From contig NZ_CP070979.1 in the NCBI RefSeq assembly GCF_018417535.1, positions 744,001 to 808,000 of the forward strand: a stretch of DNA of 64,000 nt, read 5' to 3'. Positions within the stretch are counted from its first letter, which is position 1; the number at the start of each line of letters is the position of its first letter. The position numbers and the translations under genes were made by a program. Shown one piece after another: positions 40,139 through 50,300 of this stretch. This DNA is from Burkholderia pyrrocinia. Its GTDB lineage: Bacteria; Pseudomonadota; Gammaproteobacteria; Burkholderiales; Burkholderiaceae. The notes under the pieces are model-generated. The model was not told the origin of the DNA, searched no databases, and worked only from the letters and a program-made list of their open reading frames with translations.

Positions 40139-41101
40139 TCAGTATTTGCGGGTCGGCAGCACCTGCGCCGCGACGTTCATCGGGAACACGGTCTCGTTCG
40201 TCACGATGCGCTTGGGCAGCGACTTGCCGGCGACGACGTCCTTCACCGCGCTCATCAGTTGCGGGCCGAGCAGCGGGCTGCATTCGACGTCGACGTTGAT
40301 CTTGCCGGCGACCATCGCCTGGAAGCCGCCCTTCGTCGCATCGAACGACACGACGCTCATGTCCTTGCCGGGCTTGATCCCGGCTTCCTCCATCGCCTGG
40401 ATCGCGCCGAGCGCCATGTCGTCGTTGTGCGCGTAGACGACGTTGATCTGCTTGCCGTAGGTCTTCGCGAACGCTTCCATCACCTGCTTGCCGCCGGCGA
40501 GCGTGAAGTCGCCGCTCTGCGACGCGATCACCTTGAATTTCGGATTGCTTTTGATCACTTCGAGCAGGCCCGCGCGGCGATCGTTGGCCGGCGCCGAGCC
40601 GACCGTGCCCTGCAGCTCGACGATATTGATCGGACCTGCGTCGTTCCTGTAGTGCTCTTCCATCCAGTGGCCCGCGCGCCGCCCTTCCTCGAGGAAGTCC
40701 GAACCGATCATCGTCACGTACAGCGACGGGTCCTTCACGTCGACCCCGCGATCGGTCAGGATCACCGGGATGTGCGCGGCCTTCGCTTCGGTCAGCACCG
40801 GCTCCCAGCCCGATTCGACGACCGGCGAGAACGCGATCACGTCGACCTTCTGCGCGATGAACGAGCGGATCGCGCGGATCTGGTTCTCCTGCTTCTGCTG
40901 CGCGTCCGAGAATTTCAGGTTGATGCCGGCGTCCTTTGCCGCGCCCTTCACCGACACGGTGTTCGCGGTGCGCCACGCGCTTTCCGCGCCGACCTGCGAG
41001 AACCCGAGCGTGATCGGCTTTTGCTGCGCGAACGTGCCGGGCGCGAGTACCGTCGCCGCGGCGACGATCGCACCGGCCGCCAGCTTCCTGATGAATGTCA
41101 T
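40139..41101 (-). CDS. Periplasmic sugar-binding protein (YtfQ-like)
   Basis: 320 residues with a signal peptide (MTFIRKLAAGAIVAAATVLA, cleavage near TFA-QQK). The binding fold shows ITLGFSQVGAESAWRTANT, DVIAFSPVVESGWEPVL, ILTDRGVD, VYAHNDDMALGAIQAMEEAG and VECSPLLGPQLM. These closely resemble E. coli YtfQ (galactofuranose-binding), and arabinose-type ligands are also possible. First gene of the four-gene operon. Confidence 0.92.
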   Translation of the reverse strand: MTFIRKLAAGAIVAAATVLAPGTFAQQKPITLGFSQVGAESAWRTANTVSVKGAAKDAGINLKFSDAQQKQENQIRAIRSFIAQKVDVIAFSPVVESGWEPVLTEAKAAHIPVILTDRGVDVKDPSLYVTMIGSDFLEEGRRAGHWMEEHYRNDAGPINIVELQGTVGSAPANDRRAGLLEVIKSNPKFKVIASQSGDFTLAGGKQVMEAFAKTYGKQINVVYAHNDDMALGAIQAMEEAGIKPGKDMSVVSFDATKGGFQAMVAGKINVDVECSPLLGPQLMSAVKDVVAGKSLPKRIVTNETVFPMNVAAQVLPTRKY

Positions 41102-41445
41102 GGTCCGTCTCCGATGATGTCGTTGTATGCCGCTGCGCTGTTCTGGTTCTGCTTGGCGCGCGCGGTTCAGGGCTGTGCCTGCCGGCCCGGTGTGTATGCC
41201 CCGGATTAGTCTAGGAACAAGTCCGATAACCTTCCAATGAAATCTTGGATTGAGGCGATATCGGAATCGGCATACGTATAAACACCTAAGCGCGGGGACG
41301 CCTGGAGCGGCGGCGGCGGCGGGCGGGCCGGCCGGGTCGTTTCGAATGCGTGAAAGCCGGCGCATTCGGGCAATGCGCCGGCCTCGTCAGGATTCCGTGG
41401 GCGGAATGACGGCAGGCCGGGCCGAAAGGAAGACGTTGGTTTGCT
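41102..41445. other. Upstream region of the YtfQ-like operon
   Basis: 344 bases without a supported gene. An inverted repeat TCCAA-N7-TTGGA lies at 41233-41249, about 130 bases upstream of the binding-protein start, in the only AT-richer patch of the gap. It is a candidate operator for sugar control. No regulator gene accompanies this operon other than xylR. Confidence 0.35.
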
Positions 41446-41639
41446 TCAGATGGAAGCGGCGGATGGCGCGTCGCCGGGTACCGGCGCAGGCATGCGGGCC
41501 CGCATGAACACGCCGGCCAGCACCGACGCCGCTACTGCGGCCCCGGCGCCCAACAGGAACGCGAGGTGGTAGCCGCCGACGTGTCGATCGCGCCCGCCCC
41601 CAGACCGATCGGCACCATGACGGGCAGCATGTCCGTCAT
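41446..41639 (-). pseudogene. C-terminal remnant of an MFS transporter
   Basis: On the minus strand one frame reads MLPVMVPIGLGAGAIDT and then a different frame continues GYHLAFLLGAGAAVAASVLA and VFMRARMPAP to a stop at 41446. This resembles the last transmembrane helix and tail of a drug-type MFS carrier. The frame change and missing front indicate a decayed fragment. No intact transposase is nearby. Confidence 0.55.
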
Positions 41640-41708
41640 GAATCGGCTCCTGTCGGTTGCCGCGCGGTTCAGGGCCACGCGGCGGATATCAACTTGCGCG
41701 CTTTCCGA

Positions 41709-42557
41709 TCAGCGCATCACTCCCTTGGCGCGCAGCTCGCGGCCGATGCGCACGATTTCGCGCTCGCCTTCCACCAGCGCGGCGGCACTCGTGTGCACCG
41801 AGTAGTTGCCCAGATGGAGGTCGTGCGGATGCGGGATGGCCGTACCGACCACGAAGCGCGCATCGGTCACCGCGTCGAATTCGATCGCGGTGTCGGACCG
41901 GTCGAAGACGACCAGCTCGCCCTGGCCGACCGGGTCCGGCGTACGCAGGCTGCCGTCCATCACGGCGGTCCAGCCGACCCGGTAGCCCTGCGGCGGCCGG
42001 CAGGTCCAGCGCTCGCCGGCCTTCAGTTGCACGACGACGTAGTTGATGCCCGGCGGCGCATCGATCGGGCTGACCGCGTCGCCGCTGCGGCCGAGCAGCA
42101 CGCGCGCCGGCCCGTCCGACGGGATGTCGTCGATCGACAGGTGCTGGCTGAACGCCGGCGCCAGCTCGCGCCCCGGCGGCAACGCGACCCACAGCTGGAA
42201 CGCCTTGACCGGCGGCACGACGGAACCCGTATGCCAGACGCCGCGCCCGGCGCTCATCCATTCGATGTCGCCCGCCTCCATCGTGCCTTCGTGACCGGTG
42301 GATTCGGCGTAGGTGCCGCGTCCGTCGATCACGAGCGTCAGCGTGGCGATACCCGAATGCGGATGCCAGCCGAAGGCCGGCTGCCCCAACGGTGCTTGCG
42401 TATCGACCAGGTCGAGAAAGACGAACGGCTTGATCATCTCGCCGACGTCGGACGGGCTCGCCATCCGGACGACCGGCCCGTGGGCGCGGCCGCGCGTGCG
42501 GAAGACGACGTGACGGCCGGTGACGGCGGTCTGCAAAACGGGATCGACGGCATTCAT
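41709..42557 (-). CDS. Pirin family protein
   Basis: 282 residues. The N-terminal cupin holds the metal ligands in HPHSGIATLTLVIDG, then STGHEGTMEAGDIEWMSAG and the late H of GVWHTG. The C-terminal pirin domain follows (INYVVVQLKAGERWTCRPP). Bacterial pirins may act as quercetinases or bind partners; no specific substrate is visible. It is 100 bases downstream of the azoreductase on the same strand. Confidence 0.92.
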   Translation of the reverse strand: MNAVDPVLQTAVTGRHVVFRTRGRAHGPVVRMASPSDVGEMIKPFVFLDLVDTQAPLGQPAFGWHPHSGIATLTLVIDGRGTYAESTGHEGTMEAGDIEWMSAGRGVWHTGSVVPPVKAFQLWVALPPGRELAPAFSQHLSIDDIPSDGPARVLLGRSGDAVSPIDAPPGINYVVVQLKAGERWTCRPPQGYRVGWTAVMDGSLRTPDPVGQGELVVFDRSDTAIEFDAVTDARFVVGTAIPHPHDLHLGNYSVHTSAAALVEGEREIVRIGRELRAKGVMR

Positions 42558-42657
42558 CGGGTGTGCTCCAGCGTATCGAGGTACGACAGGCGGCATGGCC
42601 GGGTCAGGCGTCCGCCTCGGTTTGTGCGCAATTGAGAAAGTAAGCCGGCAAACACCG

Positions 42658-43263
42658 TCAGGCCGCGAGCGCCGCCGCGGCTTCCTTCGCCGACGCGATG
42701 GCACCGCTGCGCATGTCCTGCCCCATCGCCACGCCTTCCGCGCGAATGAACGTGATGTCCGTGATGCCGAGGAAGCCGAACGCCGCTTTCAGATAGGTTT
42801 CCTGATGATCGAACGCGGCCACGGGCGAGCCTTCGCTGTACACGCCGCCGCGCGAAGACGCGACGACCAGCTTCTTGCCGACGCACAATCCGACCGGCCC
42901 GCTCTCGCCGTAGCGGAACGTCTTGCCGGCGACGGAGATGCGGTCGATCCACGCCTTCAACTGCGAAGCGATGCCGAAGTTGTACATCGGCGCGCCGACG
43001 ACCACGATGTCGGCCGCGAGGAATTCGTCAAGCGCGCGCCGGCCGATCTCGACGTCCGCCTGCAGCGCGTCGTCGACTGGCGCGCCTTGCGCGGCGGCCA
43101 GGTGTTCGGCCGTCAGATGGCCGATCGGCGTAGCGGCGAGATCGAGGCGCGTCACCGTGAGGCCGGGGTCGCGGCCACGGAAGGTCGCGACGGCTTCCGC
43201 CGACAGTTCGCGGCTGACCGAGCCTTGGCCGAGGATACTGGAATCGATATGCAGCAGTTTCAT
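42658..43263 (-). CDS. azoR: FMN-dependent NADH-azoreductase
   Basis: 201 residues with the flavodoxin-like fold of Azo[21 protein letters not shown] (phosphate-binding loop), [19 protein letters not shown], and [13 protein letters not shown]. It reduces azo compounds and quinones using NADH and FMN. It follows yceI by 19 bases, so the two are likely co-transcribed. The LysR gene at 43980 is divergent and probably regulates the pair. Confidence 0.93.
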   Translation of the reverse strand: MKLLHIDSSILGQGSVSRELSAEAVATFRGRDPGLTVTRLDLAATPIGHLTAEHLAAAQGAPVDDALQADVEIGRRALDEFLAADIVVVGAPMYNFGIASQLKAWIDRISVAGKTFRYGESGPVGLCVGKKLVVASSRGGVYSEGSPVAAFDHQETYLKAAFGFLGITDITFIRAEGVAMGQDMRSGAIASAKEAAAALAA

Positions 43264-43282
43264 GAGTGTTCTCCGAAAGGGG

Positions 43283-43861
43283 TTACTGCTTGAGGGCTTC
43301 GGCCGTGATCAGCAGGCGCGTCTTCATGCTGAAGCCGTACGCCTTGCCGAAGTCGACGCCGAATTCGCTGCGATCGAACTCGCCCATCGCGTCGACGCCG
43401 CACACTTCGCGCTTGAGCATCGGATGCGGCATGCACTTGAACGAGTCGATCTTCAGCGTCAGCGGCCGGGTCACGCCGTGCATCGTGAGATTGCCGACGA
43501 CCGTCGCCGGCTTGTCGCCGTTGAACGTGATCGCACCCTTGTAGGTCGCTTCCGGGAACTTCGACGCGTCGAAGAACTGGTTCGACTGCAGGTCCTGGTC
43601 GAGCTTCGTGCTGCCCGTATGAACCGACGCAATCGCGGTCGTCACTTCGACGGTGCCGGTCTTTGCCGCGCGGTCGAGCGTCACGGTGCCGCCCGATTTG
43701 TCGAACTTGCCGCGCCAGACCGACAGGCCGCCGATGTGGTCGGCCTCGAAGCTCGGGTACGTATGGTCCGGATCGAGCCGGTACGTCGACGCGGCCGCGA
43801 ATGCGGACAACGACAGCAATGCGGCGAGTGCGCCCGCCGCGATCGTCAGAGTCTTGTTCAA
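43283..43861 (-). CDS. YceI-family periplasmic protein, TTG start
   Basis: 192 residues with a signal peptide ([20 protein letters not shown], cleavage near FAAA) and the YceI lipocalin-like fold: [54 protein letters not shown]. The start is TTG at 43861, with AAGGAG six to eight bases upstream and no better ATG. YceI proteins bind polyisoprenoid-type lipids in the periplasm. Co-operonic with azoR. Confidence 0.92.
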   Translation of the reverse strand: MNKTLTIAAGALAALLSLSAFAAASTYRLDPDHTYPSFEADHIGGLSVWRGKFDKSGGTVTLDRAAKTGTVEVTTAIASVHTGSTKLDQDLQSNQFFDASKFPEATYKGAITFNGDKPATVVGNLTMHGVTRPLTLKIDSFKCMPHPMLKREVCGVDAMGEFDRSEFGVDFGKAYGFSMKTRLLITAEALKQ

Positions 43862-43936
43862 TTCAATCTCCTTGGGAAGTCGGGTGCTTGTCTGTAGCGT
43901 GATACCAGTATGGAGACGGAAGCTGCTTTACACTAG

Positions 43937-43964
43937 ATGGATAAATAGGATTTGATTGATCCAT
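43937..43964. promoter_or_regulatory. Inverted repeat between yceI and lysR
   Basis: ATGGAT (43937-43942) and ATCCAT (43959-43964) form an inverted repeat with a 16-base AT-rich spacer in the 118-base divergent gap. It ends 15 bases before the LysR start and overlaps the likely promoter zone. Candidate autoregulatory LysR site. Confidence 0.4.
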
Positions 43965-43979
43965 TTTTGGAGGAATCCG

Positions 43980-44903
43980 ATGCTCGATCTGAACGATCTC
44001 GCGCTGTTCGTCCAGGTCGTCCGCGCCGGCAGCTTCTCGGAGGCCGCGCGGCGCCTGCGCATGCCGGCCAATACGCTGAGCCGGCGCATCGACCAGCTCG
44101 AAGGGCAACTCGGCACGCGCCTGCTGCATCGCTCGACCCGCAAGCTCGCGCCAAGCACCGAAGGCCAGGCGCTGTTCGAGCGTTATGCGCCGGCGCTCGA
44201 CCGGGTCTTCGAGATCGAACGGCTGCATGCGGGCGGGCAGGCGCCTTCCGGCAAGGTTCGCGTGACGGCGATGGGCGGTCTGTTCGAACTTTTCCGGCTG
44301 GAATGGCTGGCCGAGTTCTATGCGCGCTATCCGCAGATCAGCATCGACTTCCTGCTCGACGACACGCCGGCCGACCTGATCGGCGAGCGCATCGATCTCG
44401 CATTGCGGATGGGCATCGAGACCGGCGGCAGCTTCCGCGTGCGCCGGATCGCGCCGGGCACGATGATCCTCGCGGCGAGCCCTGCCTATCTCGAACGGCG
44501 CGCCGCGCCGCGCACGCCGCGAGAACTGGCCGACCACGATTGCCTGACGGTGTCCAGTCGCCAGGGCCGCAGCATGTGGCGCCTGCAGGGGCCGCGCGGC
44601 ACCCAGGAGATTTCGATCGACGGCCGCTTCTCGGTCAACGACATGCGCGTGGTGATACAGGCCTGCATCGCCGGGCTGGGGATCGCGCTGCTGCCGCAGT
44701 TGCTCGCCGAGCTGGCAATCGAGCAGGGAAAACTGGTGCGCGTGCTGCCGTCGTATCGACGTTCGGGCACCGGCCTCGGGCTGCAACTCGTCTATACGAG
44801 CCGCCCGCCGTTGCCGCCCGCGGTGTCGGTGTTCGCCGATTTCCTGCTGGAGAAACTGGGGAACGGGATGCCCGGGCAACCGAAAGGCCCTGCCGATCGA
44901 TAA
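43980..44903 (+). CDS. LysR-family transcriptional regulator
   Basis: 307 residues from ATG at 43980, with GGAGG seven bases upstream. The HTH is LDLNDLALFVQVVRAGSFSE to LEGQLGTRLLHRSTRKLAPS; the effector domain follows with GKVRVTAMGGLFELF and SVNDMRVVIQACIAGLGIAL. It belongs to the large CrgA/DsdC-like LysR group that often controls redox genes next door. Divergent from yceI-azoR. Confidence 0.92.
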   Translation: MLDLNDLALFVQVVRAGSFSEAARRLRMPANTLSRRIDQLEGQLGTRLLHRSTRKLAPSTEGQALFERYAPALDRVFEIERLHAGGQAPSGKVRVTAMGGLFELFRLEWLAEFYARYPQISIDFLLDDTPADLIGERIDLALRMGIETGGSFRVRRIAPGTMILAASPAYLERRAAPRTPRELADHDCLTVSSRQGRSMWRLQGPRGTQEISIDGRFSVNDMRVVIQACIAGLGIALLPQLLAELAIEQGKLVRVLPSYRRSGTGLGLQLVYTSRPPLPPAVSVFADFLLEKLGNGMPGQPKGPADR

Positions 44904-45033
44904 CGTTTCCTTGTCGCGGTAAACGGAATTTCTTGTTGGACGCGGAATTTCGGCGATCGAACACTGCGGGGCATCGCGTCGGGTACCGACCGACGCAATG
45001 CAAGGGCCCGGAGCCCCAACGCAGGAGACAACC

Positions 45034-46422
45034 ATGCCGGTATCAGGAAGCGCCATCAACGTTCGCGAATTCATCGACGAGCGCCCGGTCAGCCCGTTTC
45101 AGTGGCTGGTCGGATTGCTGACCTTCGTCGTGATCTCGCTGGACGGCTGGGATACCGTCATCATCGGCTTTGTCGTGCCGGAGCTGATCAAGGAATGGGG
45201 CGTCACGAAGAACGCGCTGGCGCCGGTGCTCAGCGCCGCGTTGTTCGGCCTCGCGGCCGGTGCGCTGCTCGGCGGGCCGATTGCCGACCGGTTCGGGCGC
45301 AAGCGCGTGCTGGTCGCCAGCGTGCTGATCATCGGCGTCGGGACGCTGGCCACCGCGCACGCGACGTCGCTCGGGACGATGTTGCCGATCCGGTTCATCA
45401 CCGGGCTCGGCCTGGGCGCCGTGATGCCGAACGTGGTGACGCTGTGGTCCGAATACGTGCCGGAACGCCGGCGCTCGTTCCTCGTGACGGTCGTGTACAG
45501 CGGGTTCACGGTCGGTGCCGCGCTGTGCGGCTTCATCGCGGCGTGGATCATTCCGGGTTACGGATGGCGCACGATGCTCACGGTGGGCGGTGCGCTTGCC
45601 GTGGTCTGCGTGCCGATCCTGATGCGCTGGCTGCCCGAATCGGTCGCATTCCTGACGGTTCAGAACAAGCGTCCCGACCTGATCGCGCGGATTCTTTCCG
45701 CGATCGGCCGTACGCGCGTGCCCGCCGATACGCGATTCTTCCTGCCCGCGCAGCCGAGGGTGAAAGGCGGTGCGATCGGCACGATCCTGTCGAAGCGCTA
45801 CATCGCCGGCACGGTCCTGATCTGGCTGTGCTATTTCGTCGGGCTGTTCGTCACCTACCTGCTTTACAACTGGCTGCCGACGATGGCGAAAGACGCCGGT
45901 TATACGAGTGCCCAGGGCGCCATCATGGTCGGCTTCCTGAACTGGGGCGGCACGCTGGGTTCGATCGCGATCGGCTGGCTGATGGATCGTTTCGATCGCT
46001 ACTACACGGTCGCGGCGAGCTTCTGCCTGGCGGCACTGTCGCTGTGGGCCGTGCACGGGATGCAGTCGACCTTCTGGGCGTTGCAGGTCCTCGCCTTTGC
46101 GTGGGGATGGTTCATTCCCGGCACCAATACCGGCATGAACGCGCTGACCGCGCGTTTCTACCCGACCGTTGCGCGCTCAACCGGATTGAGCTGGATGCAC
46201 GCGTTCGGGCGGCTGGGCGCCATCGGCAGCGCGTTTGCCGGCGCGGCGATCCTGAGCGCGGGGCTGGGACTCAGCCAGATTCTGCCGATCATGGCCGTTG
46301 CGCCGCTGACCGGTGCGGTGGCCGTGCTCGTGATCGCGAGTCTCGTGAAGCGTTGGGCGCTCGCCGATGAATCGGCGGCGGCAGCCGTGCCTTCGGCGGC
46401 CGAGGTTTCGCCGAATACCTGA
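45034..46422 (+). CDS. MFS aromatic-acid:H+ symporter (AAHS type)
   Basis: 462 residues and 12 TM helices. The TM1 motif SLDGWDTVIIGFVVPEL and loop PIADRFGRKRVLVA match the AAHS group (PcaK/BenK-like carriers). A long central loop separates the halves. GGAG lies eight bases before ATG 45034. No aromatic degradation gene is adjacent, so the substrate is open. The gene follows the LysR by 130 bases. Confidence 0.88.
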   Translation: MPVSGSAINVREFIDERPVSPFQWLVGLLTFVVISLDGWDTVIIGFVVPELIKEWGVTKNALAPVLSAALFGLAAGALLGGPIADRFGRKRVLVASVLIIGVGTLATAHATSLGTMLPIRFITGLGLGAVMPNVVTLWSEYVPERRRSFLVTVVYSGFTVGAALCGFIAAWIIPGYGWRTMLTVGGALAVVCVPILMRWLPESVAFLTVQNKRPDLIARILSAIGRTRVPADTRFFLPAQPRVKGGAIGTILSKRYIAGTVLIWLCYFVGLFVTYLLYNWLPTMAKDAGYTSAQGAIMVGFLNWGGTLGSIAIGWLMDRFDRYYTVAASFCLAALSLWAVHGMQSTFWALQVLAFAWGWFIPGTNTGMNALTARFYPTVARSTGLSWMHAFGRLGAIGSAFAGAAILSAGLGLSQILPIMAVAPLTGAVAVLVIASLVKRWALADESAAAAVPSAAEVSPNT

Positions 46423-46520
46423 CGACGGGTTCAGCCCGGGCGGCCGTGCGTTGTGAGCAGGCGCAGCGTGAAAGCGCATTCGCCGCATGAGCCGCGCCGC
46501 TCGGCCGGATGACGATTGGG

Positions 46521-46817
46521 TCACGCACGACGATCCGGATTTCCGGATGTTCCCGGCAACGCCTTGCTGCCACTCGGACTCGACGAGACTCTGTTCCGGC
46601 GGGTCGCCGCCTTCCTGTCGGTCTCGCCGCCTTGATTCGAAACGACGCCGGCGGCGTGCGCCCGCGCATCGCCGTCCACCCGCGTCGGGTTCAACTCGCG
46701 CAGCACGCTGGCGCGCCCGCCGTCGTCGTCGGGCAGCTGCGGCATCCCGCGCGCAAAGGCCGGCGCGACCGCCGCCGCGAGCAGCGCGGCGATCGCCAGT
46801 CGGGAAAGGAGCTTCAT
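46521..46817 (-). CDS. Small exported hypothetical protein
   Basis: 98 residues: a clear signal peptide (MKLLSRLAIAALLAAAVAPA, cleavage after AFA) then a polar, Arg/Ser/Asp-rich tail with no Cys. It is 15 bases after the DUF4148 gene on the same strand, with GGGAG before its ATG, which supports a real gene in a two-gene operon. No family recognised; probably periplasmic. Confidence 0.65.
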   Translation of the reverse strand: MKLLSRLAIAALLAAAVAPAFARGMPQLPDDDGGRASVLRELNPTRVDGDARAHAAGVVSNQGGETDRKAATRRNRVSSSPSGSKALPGTSGNPDRRA

Positions 46818-46832
46818 CGCCCGACTCCCGTT

Positions 46833-47111
46833 TCACTGCGCGCTGACGGTCGGCACGGACGTCGACGCGGTCGCGGTGCCCTGCTCGCCGTGCGCGATCG
46901 CATACAGCTCGCGATTGCGCGCGATCGTCTGCGTACTCGGCGGATAGTCCCAGTTCGACGTGGGCACGGTGCCGTCGCGCTGCGCCTGGACGAGCTCGGC
47001 GATCACGTCGGCGCGCGTCAGGCCCGACGACGACGTCTGTGCGAAAGCCGCGACCGGCGTGCCGATTGCGAGGGCGAGCAGCGCGGCGGCTGCGATCAGT
47101 CTGCGATTCAT
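46833..47111 (-). CDS. DUF4148 exported protein (first copy)
   Basis: 92 residues with signal peptide (MNRRLIAAAALLALAIGTPV, cleavage near AFA-QTS) and the DUF4148 core LTRADVIAELVQAQRDG followed by WDYPPSTQTIARNRELYAIA. These small periplasmic proteins are expanded in Burkholderia, and their function is not established. A second copy is at 55939. It is divergent from the RND pump gene, with a candidate response-regulator site between them. Confidence 0.92.
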   Translation of the reverse strand: MNRRLIAAAALLALAIGTPVAAFAQTSSSGLTRADVIAELVQAQRDGTVPTSNWDYPPSTQTIARNRELYAIAHGEQGTATASTSVPTVSAQ

Positions 47112-47272
47112 GATGAAACTCCCCAGAACGGTTCGATGAGGACGCATCGTCGATGCGCCGCCGGCGGGACTGCGGATGCGTTTTCGCCGCCTGACGCATT
47201 CATTCTGGTGATCGCGGCCGGCGCGACGCTGACCGCCGGATGACAATCCTGAAATCTGCGCTGCCGCGCGCG

Positions 47273-47290
47273 GATAACAGCTTCGTAATC
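47273..47290. promoter_or_regulatory. Candidate response-regulator box upstream of the RND operon
   Basis: GATAACAGCTTCGTAATC is an imperfect GATNAC-N6-GTAATC inverted repeat, followed by TTCGGGTCAG. The same arrangement (perfect repeat, then AGCGGGTCAG) occurs at 55832-55860. Here it lies 92 bases before the pump gene and 161 bases before the divergent DUF4148 gene. Confidence 0.65.
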
Positions 47291-47382
47291 TTCGGGTCAG
47301 GGCCGGGTCAACGCGGCGCCGGCAGACTGCACGCTCGTCGCATCGAATGCGGCGCCCCTGCCCTGCTTCGAGGAACAACATC

Positions 47383-50300
47383 ATGTGGATCGTCCGGCTG
47401 GCGTTGCGCAGGCCCTATACGTTCGTCGTGCTCGCGCTGCTGATCTTCATCGCGGGACCGCTCGCGATCCTGCGCACGCCGACCGACATCTTCCCGAACA
47501 TCGACATCCCGGTCGTCAGCATCGTCTGGTCGTACAACGGCTTCTCCGCCGAGGACATGGCCAAGCGGATCACGTCGAACTACGAGCGCGCGCTCACGTC
47601 CGACGTCGACGACATCGAGCACATCGAATCGCAGTCGCTGAACGGCGTGTCGGTCGTGAAGATCTTCTTCCACCCCGGCGCGGACATCAATCGCGCGATC
47701 GCGGAAGCCGCAAGCAACTCCGCATCGATCCTGCGGATCCTGCCGCCCGGCACGCTGCCGCCGAACATCATCACGTACAACGCGTCGACGGTGCCGATCC
47801 TGCAACTCGGGCTGTCGAGCGACACGCTCGCCGAGCAGCAGCTCTACGACCTCGGCAACAGCTTCATCCGCACGCAGCTCGCGACCGTCCAGGGCGCGGC
47901 GGTGCCGCTGCCGTTCGGCGGCAAGATCCGCCAGATCGTCGTCGATCTCGACACGCGCGCGCTGCAGGCGAAAGGGCTCGCGCCGATCGACGTCGTGAAC
48001 GCGATCAACGCGCAGAACCTGATCCTGCCCGGCGGCACCGCGAAAATCGGCACGCGCGAGTACAACGTGCAGATGAACGGCAGCACGCAGACGGTCGCCG
48101 CGCTGAACAACCTGCCGGTGAAGACGATCGGCGGCAGCGTCGTTTACGTGCGCGACGTCGCGCACGTTCGCGACGGCTACGCGCCGCAGACCAACATCGT
48201 GCGCGCCGACGGCAAGCGCGCGGCGCTGCTGACCGTCGAGAAAACCGGCAGCGCATCGACGCTGACGATCATCGACCAGGTCAAGGCGATGCTGCCGAAG
48301 ATCGCGGCCGGCCTGCCGAAGGCGCTGCACATCTCGGCGCTCGGCGATCAGTCGCTGTTCGTGAAAGCGGCGGTCCAGGGCGTCGTGCGCGAGGCGCTGA
48401 TCGCCGCGTGCCTCACCGCGCTGATGATCCTGCTGTTCCTCGGGAGCTGGCGCGCGACGCTGATCATCGCGGTATCGATTCCGCTCGCGGTGCTGACGTC
48501 GCTGCTCGCGCTGGCCGCGCTCGGCCAGACGATCAACATCATGACGCTCGGCGGGCTCGCGCTAGCGGTCGGGATTCTCGTCGACGATGCCACCGTCGCG
48601 ATCGAGAACATCACGCACCACCTCGAACGCGGCGCGCCGCTCGAAGACGCGATCCTGACCGGCGCGGGCGAGATCGCGGTGCCGACCTTCGTGTCGACGC
48701 TGTCGATCTGCATCGTGTTCGTGCCGATGTTCCTGCTGACGGGCGTCGCGCGCTATCTGTTCGTGCCGATGGCCGAGGCGGTGATCTTCGCGATGGTCGC
48801 ATCGTATTTCTTCTCACGCACGCTGGTGCCGACGCTCGCGATGGCGCTGATGCGCGCGAAGGGGCTCGGCCGGCCGCCGCGCGGCGTGTTCGCACCCCTC
48901 GTGCATTTGGCGCGTTTCCAGGCCGCGTTCGAACATCGCTTCGAGGCGGTCCGGCTGCGCTATCGCGCGCTGCTGTCGGCGGCGATCGCGCGCCGCCGCC
49001 GTTTCGCGGCGGCCTTCCTGCTCGCATGTGTCGCGTCGACCGGGCTGTTCGCGTTCGCCGGGCAGGATTTCTTCCCGTCGGTCGACACGGGCGAGATCCG
49101 CCTGCACCTGCGCGCGCCGACCGGCACGCGGATCGAGGAAACCGCGCGCCTGACCGACGAAGTGGAAGCGCGCATCCACGACGTGATTCCCGCGAACGAC
49201 ATCGCGAGCGTGCTCGACAACATCGGCGTGCCAGTGAGCGGGATCAACCTCACGTACGACTCGTCCGACCCGATCGGCACCGAGGATGCCGACGTGATGA
49301 TCACGCTGAAGCCGAACCATGCGCCGACCGCCGCCTACGTCGCGAAGCTGCGCAACCTGCTCGCGCAGTCGTTCCCCGGCGTGACGTTCGCGTTCCTGCC
49401 GGCCGACATCGTCAGCCAGATCCTCAACTTCGGGCTGCCCGCGCCGATCGACATCCAGATCGTCGGCAACCAGCTCGACCAGAACCGCGCGGTCGCGAAC
49501 GCGCTGCTCGCGAAGCTGCGCGGCGTGCGCGGCCTCGTCGACGCGCGCATCCAGCAGCCCGGCGACGAGCCGGCCATCAACGTGAACGTGGACCGCACGA
49601 AGGCGATCCAGGCCGGCCTCGAACAGCGCGACGTCGCGCAGAGCCTGCTGATCGCGCTGTCCGGCAGTTCGCAGACGACGCCGAACTTCTGGCTCGACCC
49701 GCGCAACGGCGTCAGTTATCCGCTGATGGTGCAGACGCCGCAGTATTCGGTCGATTCGCTGCAGGCGCTCGCGAACGTGCCGCTGCCGGCGGGCACCGCC
49801 CGTTCGCCGCAGACGCCGGCCGGCGGCCCGGCCGCCGGCGCGCCCGCGCAGAACCTGCTCGGCGCGCTCGGCAGCTTCTCGCGCGCGACGCAGCAGGCGG
49901 TCGTCTCGCACTACAACGTGCAGCCGGTGCTCGACATCTTCGCGTCGGTGCAGGGCCGCGATCTCGGCGGCGTCACGGCCGACGTGACGAAGCTCGTCGA
50001 CGCCGCGCGCGTGCAGTTGCCGCCCGGTTCGTCGATCGTGCTGCGCGGCCAGGTGCAGGCGATGCACGAGTCGTTTGCCGGGCTGCTCGGCGGCCTCGCG
50101 CTCGCGATCGCGCTCGTCTACCTGCTGATGGTCGTCAACTTCCAGTCGTGGCTCGATCCGCTCGTGATCGTCGGCGGCCTGCCCGCGTCGCTCGCCGGCA
50201 TCGCATGGATGCTGTTCGTCACGCGCACGACGCTGTCGGTGCCCGCGCTGACCGGCACGATCCTGTGCATCGGCATCGCGACCGCGAACAGCATCCTGGT

